Below are positions 27,818 through 36,652 of a stretch of DNA of 64,000 bases, piece after piece; position 1 is the first letter of the stretch; every line of letters starts with the position of its first letter. The notes below the pieces were generated by a model, which ran no database searches, was not told the origin of the DNA, and worked only from the letters and a program-made list of their open reading frames with translations. The position numbers and the translations under genes were made by a program. Source of the stretch: Flavobacterium acetivorans (lineage in GTDB: Bacteria; Bacteroidota; Bacteroidia; Flavobacteriales; Flavobacteriaceae); contig NZ_CP087132.1 of NCBI RefSeq assembly GCF_020911885.1, forward strand, positions 310,001-374,000, in the 5' to 3' direction.

Positions 27818-28285
27818 CTATTCTCCCAAACAAGTAATAGTATTAAATTTATACTTCACACGTTCAAAATCGATAGGCACGCCTTTAACAAAATAAGAAG
27901 CCCCCATAGAAGTTTCAATTTGCCCATTTCCTAATATAAGTTCATTGCCTCGCTTCAAAAAAGCCATCGGATTTTTGAATGTTACTTTCTTATTTGCTCC
28001 CTCGATAAAGGTATAGCTGGCAAACAAAGTGTCACCACGAAATTCTCCGGCAATTTCCCCAACCTTTTTAGGCATATCAAAAACTTTCATAACCATATCC
28101 CCTGTTATGGTACCGTCTTTCAAAGTATTCATTTTAAAATCAATTGTATCTTTTTCATACAGCGCTCTATAACACTGTACCTTTATCGGTTTTTCGACTG
28201 CAACAACTTTAGGGTTTTCATTTTTTTTACAGCTTTGGAATCCAATACAAACCAACAACAAACAAAAAAGACTTAGATTTTTCAT
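27818..28285 (-). CDS. Hypothetical lipoprotein
   Basis: 155 residues with an N-terminal signal and lipobox (LSLFCLLLVCIGFQSCKK, lipidated Cys ~19). The mature part is a small, probably all-beta domain (TGDMVMKVFDMPKKVGEIAG, FRGDTLFASYTFIEGANKK). It is similar in style to Bacteroidetes lipoproteins of unknown function. It stands alone with its own upstream gap, and no partner can be named. Confidence 0.75.
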   Translation of the reverse strand: MKNLSLFCLLLVCIGFQSCKKNENPKVVAVEKPIKVQCYRALYEKDTIDFKMNTLKDGTITGDMVMKVFDMPKKVGEIAGEFRGDTLFASYTFIEGANKKVTFKNPMAFLKRGNELILGNGQIETSMGASYFVKGVPIDFERVKYKFNTITCLGE

Positions 28286-28380
28286 AATAAAATAGATTTA
28301 GTTAATCATTCTAATAATAACTCTTGCTAATTTACGCATAAATCAGATAAATAATCTGATTCAAATGCAATCAGTACTTC

Positions 28381-28740
28381 TTATTTAACGCGCAAAATGG
28401 CATCCATCTTGCGCCCTTTCGCCAACTCATCTACCAGTCGGTCCAAATATCGGACCTGCTGTGTTAATGGGTTTGTTATTTCTTCTACGCGATAGCCACA
28501 GATCACTCCTTTAATCAGATCCGCATTAGGATGTAGTGTAGCCTGCTGAAAAAACACTTCAAAGGTAACTTTTTCTTCAATGAGCTGTGCCACCCTTTTT
28601 TTATCATAAGTGGTCAACCATTCAATGACCTGATAGAGCTCTTCTGCTGTTCTCCCTTTCTTTTCTACCTTGGCAAGATAATGTGGGTATACTGATGCGA
28701 ACGTCATTTTTGCAATACGTTCATCCTGATTGTGTGCCAT
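28381..28740 (-). CDS. DUF2200 protein
   Basis: 119 residues matching the DUF2200 family over its full length: ERIAKMTFASVYPHYLAKVE, GRTAEELYQVIEWLTTY, ADLIKGVICGYRVEEI and RYLDRLVDELAKGRKMDAIL. The family is soluble, widespread and uncharacterised. It is monocistronic here. Confidence 0.85.
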   Translation of the reverse strand: MAHNQDERIAKMTFASVYPHYLAKVEKKGRTAEELYQVIEWLTTYDKKRVAQLIEEKVTFEVFFQQATLHPNADLIKGVICGYRVEEITNPLTQQVRYLDRLVDELAKGRKMDAILRVK

Positions 28741-28836
28741 TTTCTATCTATTTAGTCATTGCTAATCTAGTAAAAAAATTACTGCTGTTAATTTGACGGT
28801 CTGTATAACCAGCTGGCCTAAAAAACATTTTACTTT

Positions 28837-28896
28837 AACAACCACTTACTCGCCCAAAAAAAGGACTTTTCAAACTTTCAAGTGGCTGTTTTTTTT
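28837..28896. terminator. Hairpin between DUF2200 gene and antiporter gene
   Basis: AACAACCACTT (28837-28847) pairs with AAGTGGCTGTT (28880-28890) with one mismatch and is followed on the plus strand by eight T. As both neighbours are on the minus strand, it would act on antisense transcripts or, less efficiently, after the antiporter gene. Confidence 0.4.
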
Positions 28897-28898
28897 GA

Positions 28899-29975
28899 TT
28901 AGGGGTAGATCATAAGGAATATGAAAGCAAATAAATTGACCAGAAGCACTACCCCATAAACAATATTAGACTTGCCTTTACTTAACGACAACATCACAGT
29001 AAAGACGGACAAGGCTAACAGAACAATCGACTTAATATCAAGTCCCAGAATAATCGGCATGTCCATCATGATACAAACTGCTGCCACACTCGGAATCGTC
29101 AATCCAATACTTGCCAAAGCCGACCCCAAGGCCAAATTAATACTGGTTTGCAATCTGTTTTTTCTAGCGGCTATAATAGCCGCAATAGCTTCAGGCAATA
29201 AAATAATAGCCGCAATCACAACCCCCACCAAAGTTTTTGGCAAACTATAACTAACAATAATACTTTCAATTGTAGGAGAAAGCGTTTTTGCCAACAACAC
29301 TACAACACCCAAGCTTACAACAAGAAAAATCAAACTCGTAAAGAAGACCTTGTTATTGATTAGTATAGGCTCAGCCACTTCCTCATCTTCATCAGCTCCA
29401 ATAGTGAGGAAATATTGCCTGTATCTTCTGGTTTGCGCAAACAGAAAAGAGCTATAAATAACAAGACAGGCGCCGGAAGCAAAAACCAGTTGGGGTACCG
29501 AATAATAAGATCCCTTAACACTTTCTGTGAAGGTAGGAAACACCAATGTAAATACGATAATCGAAACCAGTGAAACCAATCCAATGGTGACTGAAGAGGC
29601 CGAAAAATTTTGCTCATAATGTTTCAAACCCCCTATCAGAAGGCAGAATCCAATAATACCGTTAAGAATAAGCATTGTGGCAGCATAGACCGTATCCCTG
29701 GCCAGCGAAGCTGCTGCTGAGCCCTCAGACATCATGAGCGATATAATAATTGAAACTTCAATGACTGTTATTGATATGGCTAAAATAATGGTTCCATAGG
29801 GTTCTCCAACTCTCTCTGCTATGATTTCCGAATGATGCACAGCCGACATAACACTAAGGATAAGCAATAGGCTTGCAATAATTTGAAAGATGCTGCTGTT
29901 GTCCACAAGTCCGCTAAAAAATAGAATCCAGGACAGTACTGGAATGATGATGGTCCACTGAAGTAATTGTTTCAT
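28899..29975 (-). CDS. chaA: ChaA-type Ca2+(Na+)/H+ antiporter
   Basis: 358-residue inner-membrane protein with about eleven hydrophobic segments. Both halves carry the exchanger repeat: GEPYGTIILAISITVIEVSI in the first and VVIAAIILLPEAIAAIIAA followed by LGSALASIGLTIPSVA in the second. The conserved acidic residues (the Glu of ITVIEVSI and of ILLPEAI) are present. It is similar in length and layout to E. coli ChaA (366 residues), which exports Ca2+ or Na+ in exchange for protons. Confidence 0.88.
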   Translation of the reverse strand: MKQLLQWTIIIPVLSWILFFSGLVDNSSIFQIIASLLLILSVMSAVHHSEIIAERVGEPYGTIILAISITVIEVSIIISLMMSEGSAAASLARDTVYAATMLILNGIIGFCLLIGGLKHYEQNFSASSVTIGLVSLVSIIVFTLVFPTFTESVKGSYYSVPQLVFASGACLVIYSSFLFAQTRRYRQYFLTIGADEDEEVAEPILINNKVFFTSLIFLVVSLGVVVLLAKTLSPTIESIIVSYSLPKTLVGVVIAAIILLPEAIAAIIAARKNRLQTSINLALGSALASIGLTIPSVAAVCIMMDMPIILGLDIKSIVLLALSVFTVMLSLSKGKSNIVYGVVLLVNLFAFIFLMIYP

Positions 29976-30494
29976 TTTTTTAATATATATGGCTAAAATA
30001 ATATTTTAACCATAATTCTTACGATAAATTGGCTTTTTTATTCCTTCTAGACGACAGTTCATAACCGACAACTCACTTCTCATGGTCATCCTGAGCTGAG
30101 CTTTTGTCGAAGAGCCGAAGGGTCGAAGAACACTTCTCACAACCCACAACCCCTAACCGATAACTCACAACCCACAACTCAGCTTCCCTAAAAAAAAGGG
30201 AGCCAAAAAGAAAAATTCTCCTTTGGCCCAGCTCCTATATTCTCTATTCAGTACTCACAACCCCAAAGAACCATTGGATCAGAAAAAATGAAAAGAGTCA
30301 TTTTTTTGGGTAAATTTTACTCAGCATAATTCTAAAATTACACAGCGTTCACATCTCAGAAAAAACAGTCAAACAAAACAAAGCCTTGTAAATAGGCTAC
30401 TTAGGCACCCGGTCTCCCATGAGAACGAAACGGCATAATTATTTCATTATCCTTACTAACGAACAAGTAATTATAAATATAAAATTAAATTATT
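29976..30494. repeat. Gap with heptamers, REP-like palindrome and hairpin
   Basis: 30055-30100 and 30130-30190 contain heptamers (ACTCACA, ACCCACA, ACCGATA types). 30079-30132 is a REP-like palindrome (GTCATCCTGAGC ... TTTTGTCGAAG) with an extra arm unit. 30189-30225 holds an A-run and an imperfect hairpin (GGAGCCAAA / TTTGGCCCAGCTCC). No gene was found; the promoter of the PepSY-like pair is expected near 30430-30480. Confidence 0.65.
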
Positions 30495-30788
30495 ATGAAA
30501 AAAGCAGTTTTATCATTCGCCATTCTATTAGGGAGTCTATCCACATTTGCAACTCCAATCCAGCCAAATCATGAAGTAACAACCAACCGTATCCTACAAG
30601 AAGAATACACCGAAGTAAAACTAGAAGAGTTACCGGCCGCAATTAAAGATGCACTAAAAGCAGCTTATCCAAAAGCAATCCTAGACAAAGCCTATGTAAA
30701 TGCAAGCAAAAAATACAAATTGGAAATCACTCTTGAAGATAAAAAAGGCAATCTTTTTATCGATGAAAACGGAAAGTGGATCCAATAA
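30495..30788 (+). CDS. Secreted PepSY-like protein, copy 1
   Basis: 97 residues with a signal peptide (MKKAVLSFAILLGSLSTFA). The mature ~75 residues form one small domain: EEYTEVKLEELPAAIKDALK, YPKAILDKAYVN and KYKLEITLEDKKGNLFIDEN. This is the PepSY-like/BLIP-like fold common in Bacteroidetes, a periplasmic protein with no established role. The next gene encodes a paralogue 32 bp downstream. Confidence 0.75.
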   Translation: MKKAVLSFAILLGSLSTFATPIQPNHEVTTNRILQEEYTEVKLEELPAAIKDALKAAYPKAILDKAYVNASKKYKLEITLEDKKGNLFIDENGKWIQ

Positions 30789-30820
30789 CAAATAAAAAAC
30801 AACCCCAAAAATTAAAAAAC

Positions 30821-31114
30821 ATGAAAAAGACAATCGTAGCAGCAGCAATCGTTCTAGGAAGTTTAACCGCATTTGCAACAACTCCTGTTCAAATCGCATC
30901 AAACCAATATACCCTAACTCAAGAGGAGTTTACTGAAATTGGAACCGATAAATTACCAGAAGCAGTACTCAAAGCAACTGAAAAAACACATCCTGGAGCA
31001 AGGATTACAAAAGCCTACATCAATAAGGAAAATCAATATAAATTAGAGATCACAGTCAAAGACCAGAGCGCTACTGTCTATGCGGATGCCGATGGGAACT
31101 GGATTACCAAATAA
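30821..31114 (+). CDS. Secreted PepSY-like protein, copy 2
   Basis: 97 residues beginning MKKTIVAAAIVLGSLTAFA (signal peptide). I use the ATG at 30821; the frame is open further upstream, but those codons overlap the previous gene. The mature domain parallels copy 1 (EEFTEIGTDKLPEAVLKATE, ARITKAYINKENQYKLEITV, VYADADGNWI). The pair is a tandem duplication that has diverged to roughly half identity. It ends at a strong terminator and is followed by an NtrC-type regulator. Confidence 0.75.
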   Translation: MKKTIVAAAIVLGSLTAFATTPVQIASNQYTLTQEEFTEIGTDKLPEAVLKATEKTHPGARITKAYINKENQYKLEITVKDQSATVYADADGNWITK

Positions 31115-31132
31115 AGTTTCTTTTTTTAAATC

Positions 31133-31167
31133 AAAGAGCGGTTGTTTTTTACAATCGCTCTTTTTTT
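31133..31167 (+). terminator. Rho-independent terminator after PepSY-like pair
   Basis: AAAGAGCGGTTGT / ACAATCGCTCTTT with a T6 loop and one G-T pair, followed by a run of seven T. Confidence 0.85.
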
Positions 31168-31173
31168 GCATAA

Positions 31174-31203
31174 TTTTGTGAAAATCCAATTTTAATACCT
31201 TTA
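31174..31203 (+). promoter_or_regulatory. Candidate promoter of the NtrC-type regulator
   Basis: TTTTG at 31174-31178 and TACCTTTA at 31196-31203 resemble the Bacteroidetes -33 (TTTG) and -7 (TAnnTTTG) elements with 17 bp between them. The ATG follows at 31228. Confidence 0.5.
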
Positions 31204-31227
31204 TTTTAGCGCTAAAGTTTGAAATAC

Positions 31228-32568
31228 ATGAAAAAGATTTTACTAATTGAGGATGATGTTTCTTTTTGCAAATTATTGGAAAAATTTCTGCTAAAAAAAG
31301 GCTACGAAATAACAACTGCTTTTTCAGCCAATGAAGCGAGAAGCAAAATAAATTCAATTCGATACGATCTTGTTCTTACCGATTTAAGACTGCCTGACAC
31401 CGATGGCATCGCGCTAATGGCAGAAATAAAAACAGTTTTCCCTGATACTCCTGTGATTTTAATGACCGGATATTCTGATGTAAGCACTGCCGTAAAGGCC
31501 ATCAAAAAAGGAGCTACAGATTACATTTCAAAACCTTTTAACCCCGAAGAAGTACTGCTGGTAATTGCCAACGCCTTGCAGGAATCCAAAGAAGAAATCA
31601 TCTCACAAACAACCTCAAAGCCCCAAAAACCAACCCATACTCAAAACTCAAAAGAATTGATTAAAGGCATTTCCAAAGCCTCATTAAAACTAGCCGAATA
31701 CATCGAATTAGTTGGCCCAACCAATATGTCGGTTTTGATTATTGGGGAAAGCGGTACAGGAAAAGAGGTAATTGCCAAAAATATTCATCAGGCAAGCTCC
31801 CGAAAAAATGACCCTTTTATCGCCGTTGATTGTGGAGCAATCCCAAAAGAGCTGGCTGCAAGTGAATTTTTCGGTCACCTAAAAGGATCCTTTACAGGAG
31901 CCATCAATGACAAAATTGGTTTTTTTGAAGCCGCAAATAAAGGCACCCTTTTTTTAGACGAAATTGGAAACCTATCCTATGAAAACCAAATTCAATTGTT
32001 ACGCGCCTTACAAGAAAGAAAAATAAAACCCGTAGGCTCCAATAAGGAAATTGCAGTCGATATTCGAATTATTGCAGCAACCAACGAGGACTTACGTGAA
32101 GCAGTAAAAAAAGGAGACTTTAGAGAAGATTTGTACCATCGCATTAATGAATTTTCGATTCATTCGCCTTCCTTGGTAGAAAGAGACATCGATTTGATGG
32201 TGTTTGCCGACTTTTTTCTCGAAAAAGCCAATGAAGAACTCAATAAAGCAGTGATTGGATTTTCTCCTGAAGTAAACACTATTTTTCAAAAATACAGCTG
32301 GCCAGGAAACCTGAGGGAATTGAAAAACTGCATCAAGCGAGCAACTCTTTTGACCAAAGGGAATTGCATCGAAAAAACGAGTTTACCCCTTGAGTTTTTT
32401 TTAGAACAACATACCGAAACTCCTGATTTGTCTTTATCCAAAAATGAAAAAGATACAATTCTAGACGCCCTAGAACAAACAGGAAGCAATAAATCTGAAG
32501 CGGCTAAACTTCTCAAAATCACTCGTAAAACCCTGTACAACAAAATAAAACGCTACGGTATCGATTAG
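31228..32568 (+). CDS. NtrC-family sigma-54-dependent response regulator
   Basis: Three domains in ~446 residues. The receiver (KKILLIEDDVSFCKLL, phospho-acceptor Asp in LVLTDLRLPDTDG, Lys in YISKPF) is followed by an AAA+ sigma-54 activator domain (Walker A IGESGTGKEVIAKNIH, loop GSFTGAINDK in place of GAFTGA, Walker B GTLFLDEIG, RIIAATNEDL). The C-terminus is a Fis-type helix-turn-helix (SEAAKLLKITRKTLYNKIKR). ATG at 31228 is preferred over a TTG at 31219. Its stop overlaps that of the convergent histidine kinase by 4 bp, making the two probable partners; nearby polysaccharide or envelope genes are likely targets. Confidence 0.92.
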   Translation: MKKILLIEDDVSFCKLLEKFLLKKGYEITTAFSANEARSKINSIRYDLVLTDLRLPDTDGIALMAEIKTVFPDTPVILMTGYSDVSTAVKAIKKGATDYISKPFNPEEVLLVIANALQESKEEIISQTTSKPQKPTHTQNSKELIKGISKASLKLAEYIELVGPTNMSVLIIGESGTGKEVIAKNIHQASSRKNDPFIAVDCGAIPKELAASEFFGHLKGSFTGAINDKIGFFEAANKGTLFLDEIGNLSYENQIQLLRALQERKIKPVGSNKEIAVDIRIIAATNEDLREAVKKGDFREDLYHRINEFSIHSPSLVERDIDLMVFADFFLEKANEELNKAVIGFSPEVNTIFQKYSWPGNLRELKNCIKRATLLTKGNCIEKTSLPLEFFLEQHTETPDLSLSKNEKDTILDALEQTGSNKSEAAKLLKITRKTLYNKIKRYGID

Positions 32569-34991
32569 TCAATTTCTTTTTGCAGCAATACAAAAAGAGC
32601 CTTGATCTTGCATTTCACTTCTTCAAATAGAACCAAAATTTCATTTTGGTTGTGGTCTCTTAATTCCAATTCATCCAAAATACTACTGATCTCATCTGCC
32701 TGAAGCTGCTTAAACATGGGATTTATTTTATGCGCTATATTTTTAATTTGCTCCATGTCCTTAACCAAAATGGCTTCTTCCAAAAGAATTAAACTAGCCT
32801 TAGTGCTATGCATAAAGGAGCTAATGATTTCTTGCAGCGATTCTTTTTCGTCATGCAAAAAAGCCTTGACGTTAGCCAAACTATAACTTTCATGAATTGA
32901 TTTCGGTGCAATAGCAGCGATAACAGGAACCTCCCCTTCTTGATCAATACTGTTTTTTAAAGTCTGAATCAGCCTGCTGGGCGCAAAGGGTTTGCGAATA
33001 ACTGCTGTAAATCCCATCTTCTTGTAAGTGGCTAAATCCACTTCGCTTCTGCCCGTCATGGCAATTACAGCTTGGTTTTTATAATTGCTCCCCTCTTGGT
33101 TTTGCAACTTTTCGATAAAAGCAAAACCATCCATAACCGGCATTTGAATATCGCTGACAACACAATCAAAAGGGTTTTCTTTCATCCACTCTAAGGCCTC
33201 ACTGGCAAGACAGAAAGCGACCGCCACAAAGTGATTTTGTCGCAGAACTTCAGAGGTCAATTTTAATAGATTTTCATCGTCATCAATCACCACAATCGTA
33301 TATTGAGATGGAGACGCTAATAACAAATCCGATTCCCCTTGAACCACATCGTCAAAAACGAGCGGAAGGCTAATGGTAAAAATACTCCCCTTTGCTAAGC
33401 TGCTGCTCAAACTTAAATCTCCTCCCAAAATACGGGCTATTTTTCTCGAAATAGTCAATCCTAGTCCCGTTCCTCCATACCGCTTTTCAATCTGTTGGCT
33501 AGCTTGGGTAAACGCTTCAAAAATTAACTCTTGGTTTTCAACCGCAATGCCAATCCCGGAATCCGCAACAATAATTAAGATTGTATTTGAATGCTGATCG
33601 ATCCTAGCTTCAATCTTTACAAATCCTTTTTCGGTAAATTTAAAAGCATTGCCAATAATATTGCTCAATAGCTGTCGAAGTCGAAAAGGATCGCCAACAA
33701 TATGCTGCTGAAATTCAGGGGCAATATTTAAAACAAGCCCAACAGCCTTGTTTTGATAAACAGACGAAAGGCTTTCGGCCACCTCTGTAATGATTTTGGC
33801 CAATGAAAAGGAAACGCTTTCAACACTAATTTTACCGGCTTCAATTTGAGTAAAATCCAATAAATCCTGTACCAATTGCGAAATATAATTAGACGAACTT
33901 TTTACATTCTCTACAAACTGCTGTTGCTTGCTACTCAAAGCGCTGTTGCCCAACAACTCGGTATAACCAATGATGGTACTCAATGGCGTTTTCAAATCGT
34001 GACTAACGGTCGAAATGAGCTGCTCGCGACTATTGAGTATTTTTTTGGTAGTAACATGAGCCGCTTCCAATTGTCTTTTGTACGACTGACTTTTAGAAAA
34101 ATCATTCAAAATAATAATCAAAAATAACAATGCTAGTAAGAGACCGATGATTGCCGCCTGAGTGACAATTTGATTCGTTTTTCCAAGAGATTTTTCTCGG
34201 TCAAGATAGCTTTGGGTTGACTTTTTTATAATCTCACTTTCGATCACTGCCAAAACTTTCTGCAATTGCTCAGATATTGAAAGTTCATTTTTAATGAGTT
34301 TACTCTCCTCATCACTGATCAATTGCTTTTTTTGGGCTGTCTTTATTTTTACGGTATTAAGTAACTTTCTGGAAGCCATCAAAATAGAATCTGACGCTTT
34401 TCGACTCAAAGTATTAGAACTGTCATCGGGAATGTTTTGATTCAAATACACAATGTATTTTTTAAGGACATTTCGCTGATAAGACCCCATCTCAGCTGGA
34501 TATTTCACAAAATCCTCCAATTCTAACTTGCGCAATGAAGCCTCCATCTTAGTCAAATCAACAATCGCATTTTTTACAGCAACTTCGTCTTCGGTTTTGC
34601 CCTTAATGATCTTTAATTGCTCAATGTTCTTTACTTTTTTGGTCAATAGAACACCAACACTATCAAGTAAAGCAATCTGATAATTGGTAGATAAATGCGC
34701 TTTTAACGACGCAATAGTGCCGTTCAAACTATTACTTTTGTGCAAATAGTTTTTAAAATCACTACTTTTATTGGATTGTATAGCCAATCGGGCTAAATTT
34801 TCGGTTTTGTGAATTTCAGTTAGTAAATTACTGACTTTTAGAATCGTACCGCTTTCTAATGCATTTTCTTTTTGGGTACTGACAAAGCTTTTATTCTCCG
34901 AATATAAAAACCAACTCACGCTTACAAAAAGCGCAATTAATAGCAAGTATCCAACCAGAAATTTTAAAGGAATATAATTTTTCTTATCCAT
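32565..34991 (-). CDS. Hybrid sensor histidine kinase with receiver and HPt domains
   Basis: About 808 residues. Two membrane segments (FLVGYLLLIALFVSVSWFLY near 12-32; AAIIGLLLALLFLIIILND near 280-300) frame a ~245-residue helical periplasmic sensor domain. Then come HisKA (STVSHDLKTPLSTIIGYTELL), HATPase_c (NIIGNAFKFTEKG, IVADSGIGIA, YGGTGLGLTISRKIARILGG), a receiver (TIVVIDDDENLL, VVSDIQMPVMDG, IRKPFAPS) and a C-terminal HPt (IAHKINPMFKQL). It carries a full internal phosphorelay, which could pass phosphate to the convergent NtrC-type regulator. ATG at 34991 chosen over a TTG at 34997. Confidence 0.92.
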   Translation of the reverse strand: MDKKNYIPLKFLVGYLLLIALFVSVSWFLYSENKSFVSTQKENALESGTILKVSNLLTEIHKTENLARLAIQSNKSSDFKNYLHKSNSLNGTIASLKAHLSTNYQIALLDSVGVLLTKKVKNIEQLKIIKGKTEDEVAVKNAIVDLTKMEASLRKLELEDFVKYPAEMGSYQRNVLKKYIVYLNQNIPDDSSNTLSRKASDSILMASRKLLNTVKIKTAQKKQLISDEESKLIKNELSISEQLQKVLAVIESEIIKKSTQSYLDREKSLGKTNQIVTQAAIIGLLLALLFLIIILNDFSKSQSYKRQLEAAHVTTKKILNSREQLISTVSHDLKTPLSTIIGYTELLGNSALSSKQQQFVENVKSSSNYISQLVQDLLDFTQIEAGKISVESVSFSLAKIITEVAESLSSVYQNKAVGLVLNIAPEFQQHIVGDPFRLRQLLSNIIGNAFKFTEKGFVKIEARIDQHSNTILIIVADSGIGIAVENQELIFEAFTQASQQIEKRYGGTGLGLTISRKIARILGGDLSLSSSLAKGSIFTISLPLVFDDVVQGESDLLLASPSQYTIVVIDDDENLLKLTSEVLRQNHFVAVAFCLASEALEWMKENPFDCVVSDIQMPVMDGFAFIEKLQNQEGSNYKNQAVIAMTGRSEVDLATYKKMGFTAVIRKPFAPSRLIQTLKNSIDQEGEVPVIAAIAPKSIHESYSLANVKAFLHDEKESLQEIISSFMHSTKASLILLEEAILVKDMEQIKNIAHKINPMFKQLQADEISSILDELELRDHNQNEILVLFEEVKCKIKALFVLLQKEID

Positions 34992-35233
34992 TCTCAAAGA
35001 TAAAAATTAGAAAATAGCCTACTCCTCTCTTAATCGATTTTATGTTTTCTTTAAGTTTTGTACAAAAAAAATAATGAGACACAGACCAATAAGAACCGTA
35101 ACACTCTCCCAATTGGCAAACTTTAAAATTAAGATCCAATTCTTGACTTTCGCTAAAGGCGAAGTATGTATGTTCAACCGAAAACTGATAACCCACAACT
35201 CACTATTCACAACACTTTCCCTATCTTTGCACC

Positions 35234-35974
35234 ATGTTTACACTTTTCAAATCCAAACACGCACTTAAGGATCTAATTCCTGACAATCACATTGACATCC
35301 ACTCCCATCTACTGCCCGGTATAGATGACGGAGCCAAAACCTTTGAAGACAGCCTACAACTGACTAAGACACTGCAAAGCTTTGGCATTTCACAATTCAT
35401 AACGACTCCCCACATCATCCAACAGCTATGGGAAAACACCCATGAACAAATTTTATCCAATAAAGAAACAACCCTTAGGAAACTTCAAAAAAACAATATC
35501 AGCGCTCCTTTTAAAGCAGCAGCCGAGTACATGATGGACGATCAGTTTGTCCGCCTTTTCAAATCAGGCGAATTACTAACATTAAAGGACAACTACGTCT
35601 TGGTTGAGATGTCCTACATCAACCCACCAATACAATTGTACTCCATTTTGTTCGATTTACGCATAGCAGGCTATATTCCGGTTTTAGCCCATCCGGAACG
35701 CTATCTGTTCTATCATAATAATTTTAATGAATACCACAAACTAAAAAAAGCAGGCTGCCTCTTTCAATTGAATTTGCTAGCCATAGTAGGTTATTATGGA
35801 GCCAATATCACTAAGATAGCCGAACAATTATTACAAAAAGGAATGTATGATTTTGTCGGTACTGATGTGCATAATGATAAACATCTAGCCGCCTTCCACC
35901 AAAAAATAAAACTTAAAGACCCAACACCCCTAAAAGAAGCCATAGCCAACAATCAATTTTTCAAATTTGACTAA
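35234..35974 (+). CDS. CpsB/YwqE-type tyrosine-protein phosphatase (PHP fold)
   Basis: 246 residues of the PHP-type metal-dependent phosphatases that dephosphorylate bacterial tyrosine kinases of capsule systems. Metal ligands are visible in DIHSHLLPGIDDGAKT, ITTPHI, LAHPERY and VGTDVHND. The obvious substrate is the C-terminal tyrosine cluster of Wzc (38174-40540), separated from it only by the IS110 element. It is on the opposite strand, so it is not co-transcribed with wzc; heptamers lie just upstream. Confidence 0.9.
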   Translation: MFTLFKSKHALKDLIPDNHIDIHSHLLPGIDDGAKTFEDSLQLTKTLQSFGISQFITTPHIIQQLWENTHEQILSNKETTLRKLQKNNISAPFKAAAEYMMDDQFVRLFKSGELLTLKDNYVLVEMSYINPPIQLYSILFDLRIAGYIPVLAHPERYLFYHNNFNEYHKLKKAGCLFQLNLLAIVGYYGANITKIAEQLLQKGMYDFVGTDVHNDKHLAAFHQKIKLKDPTPLKEAIANNQFFKFD

Positions 35975-36383
35975 ATCTAAAACAACAGCTATACGAATTC
36001 CTCCTGCTAACTATCGGAACGACAACTTCAAACTGAACACTAAACACTCTTCACGATCTGAACTCATAAACCCGGCCTTCTTGCCGCTTCATTCCTAACT
36101 CTCCATTCAAAATTCAAAATAAACCCCTTACCTCTAAACAACCGATAACTGACAACCCACAACCCACAACTTACTGTCACCCTGAGGTATAATTTTTATT
36201 CTAAAAAAAGCAATATAAAATGACATATGATATTTGCATTCAATTATGCTTCAAATTACTGTCATTTCCGGGATTCAATTGTCCTTAGCTTCCGCAGTCG
36301 AGCGTCAAATGTTTGAAGAAGTCGTAACCCGAGTCCCGATAATTATCGGGACGAACTGGCGAAGCAAAACAAAAACTGTTTGA
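35975..36383. repeat. Gap with heptamers and a 104-bp dispersed repeat
   Basis: 36065-36175 has heptamers and a REP-like piece. 36173-36235 is an inverted partial copy of the 255-bp family (TATAATTTTTATTCTAAA). 36281-36384 is a 104-bp block nearly identical to 45091-45194, including the 20-bp palindrome GTCCCGATAATTATCGGGAC. No gene was found. Confidence 0.7.
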
Positions 36384-36439
36384 GTCCCGAAAGCTCCTAT
36401 GTTTGCAAAGTTATAAATTTCCCAAAAAGAAAGCTTTAA

Positions 36440-36652
36440 ATTTGAAAGCATAAAGTAAGAAGAATGAGAGTACACCGAAGGCTAAATAACTCAAGAAGTA
36501 TATTGTTCGAAAGAAATCACCTCATTCTTTTTTATCTTTTAGAGTCTGAACAGAATGTAAGGAATTAAGCAAGACTTAATATCCAGAATATCCAACCAGG
36601 AGAAAAGACGAAGGGAGATTCTTTACTTTATAAACAACCTTAAAGTTTAAGA
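36440..36652 (+). ncRNA. Candidate bridge RNA region of the IS110 element
   Basis: Non-coding 5' region of the element. It contains a 9-bp stem AAGAATGAG / CTCATTCTT (36460-36468 and 36521-36529) closing a 52-nt loop and followed by a T-rich run. IS110-group elements are known to encode a bridge RNA upstream of the transposase gene that pairs with target and donor DNA. The loops were not assigned to target or donor here, so this is a positional prediction. Confidence 0.4.
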
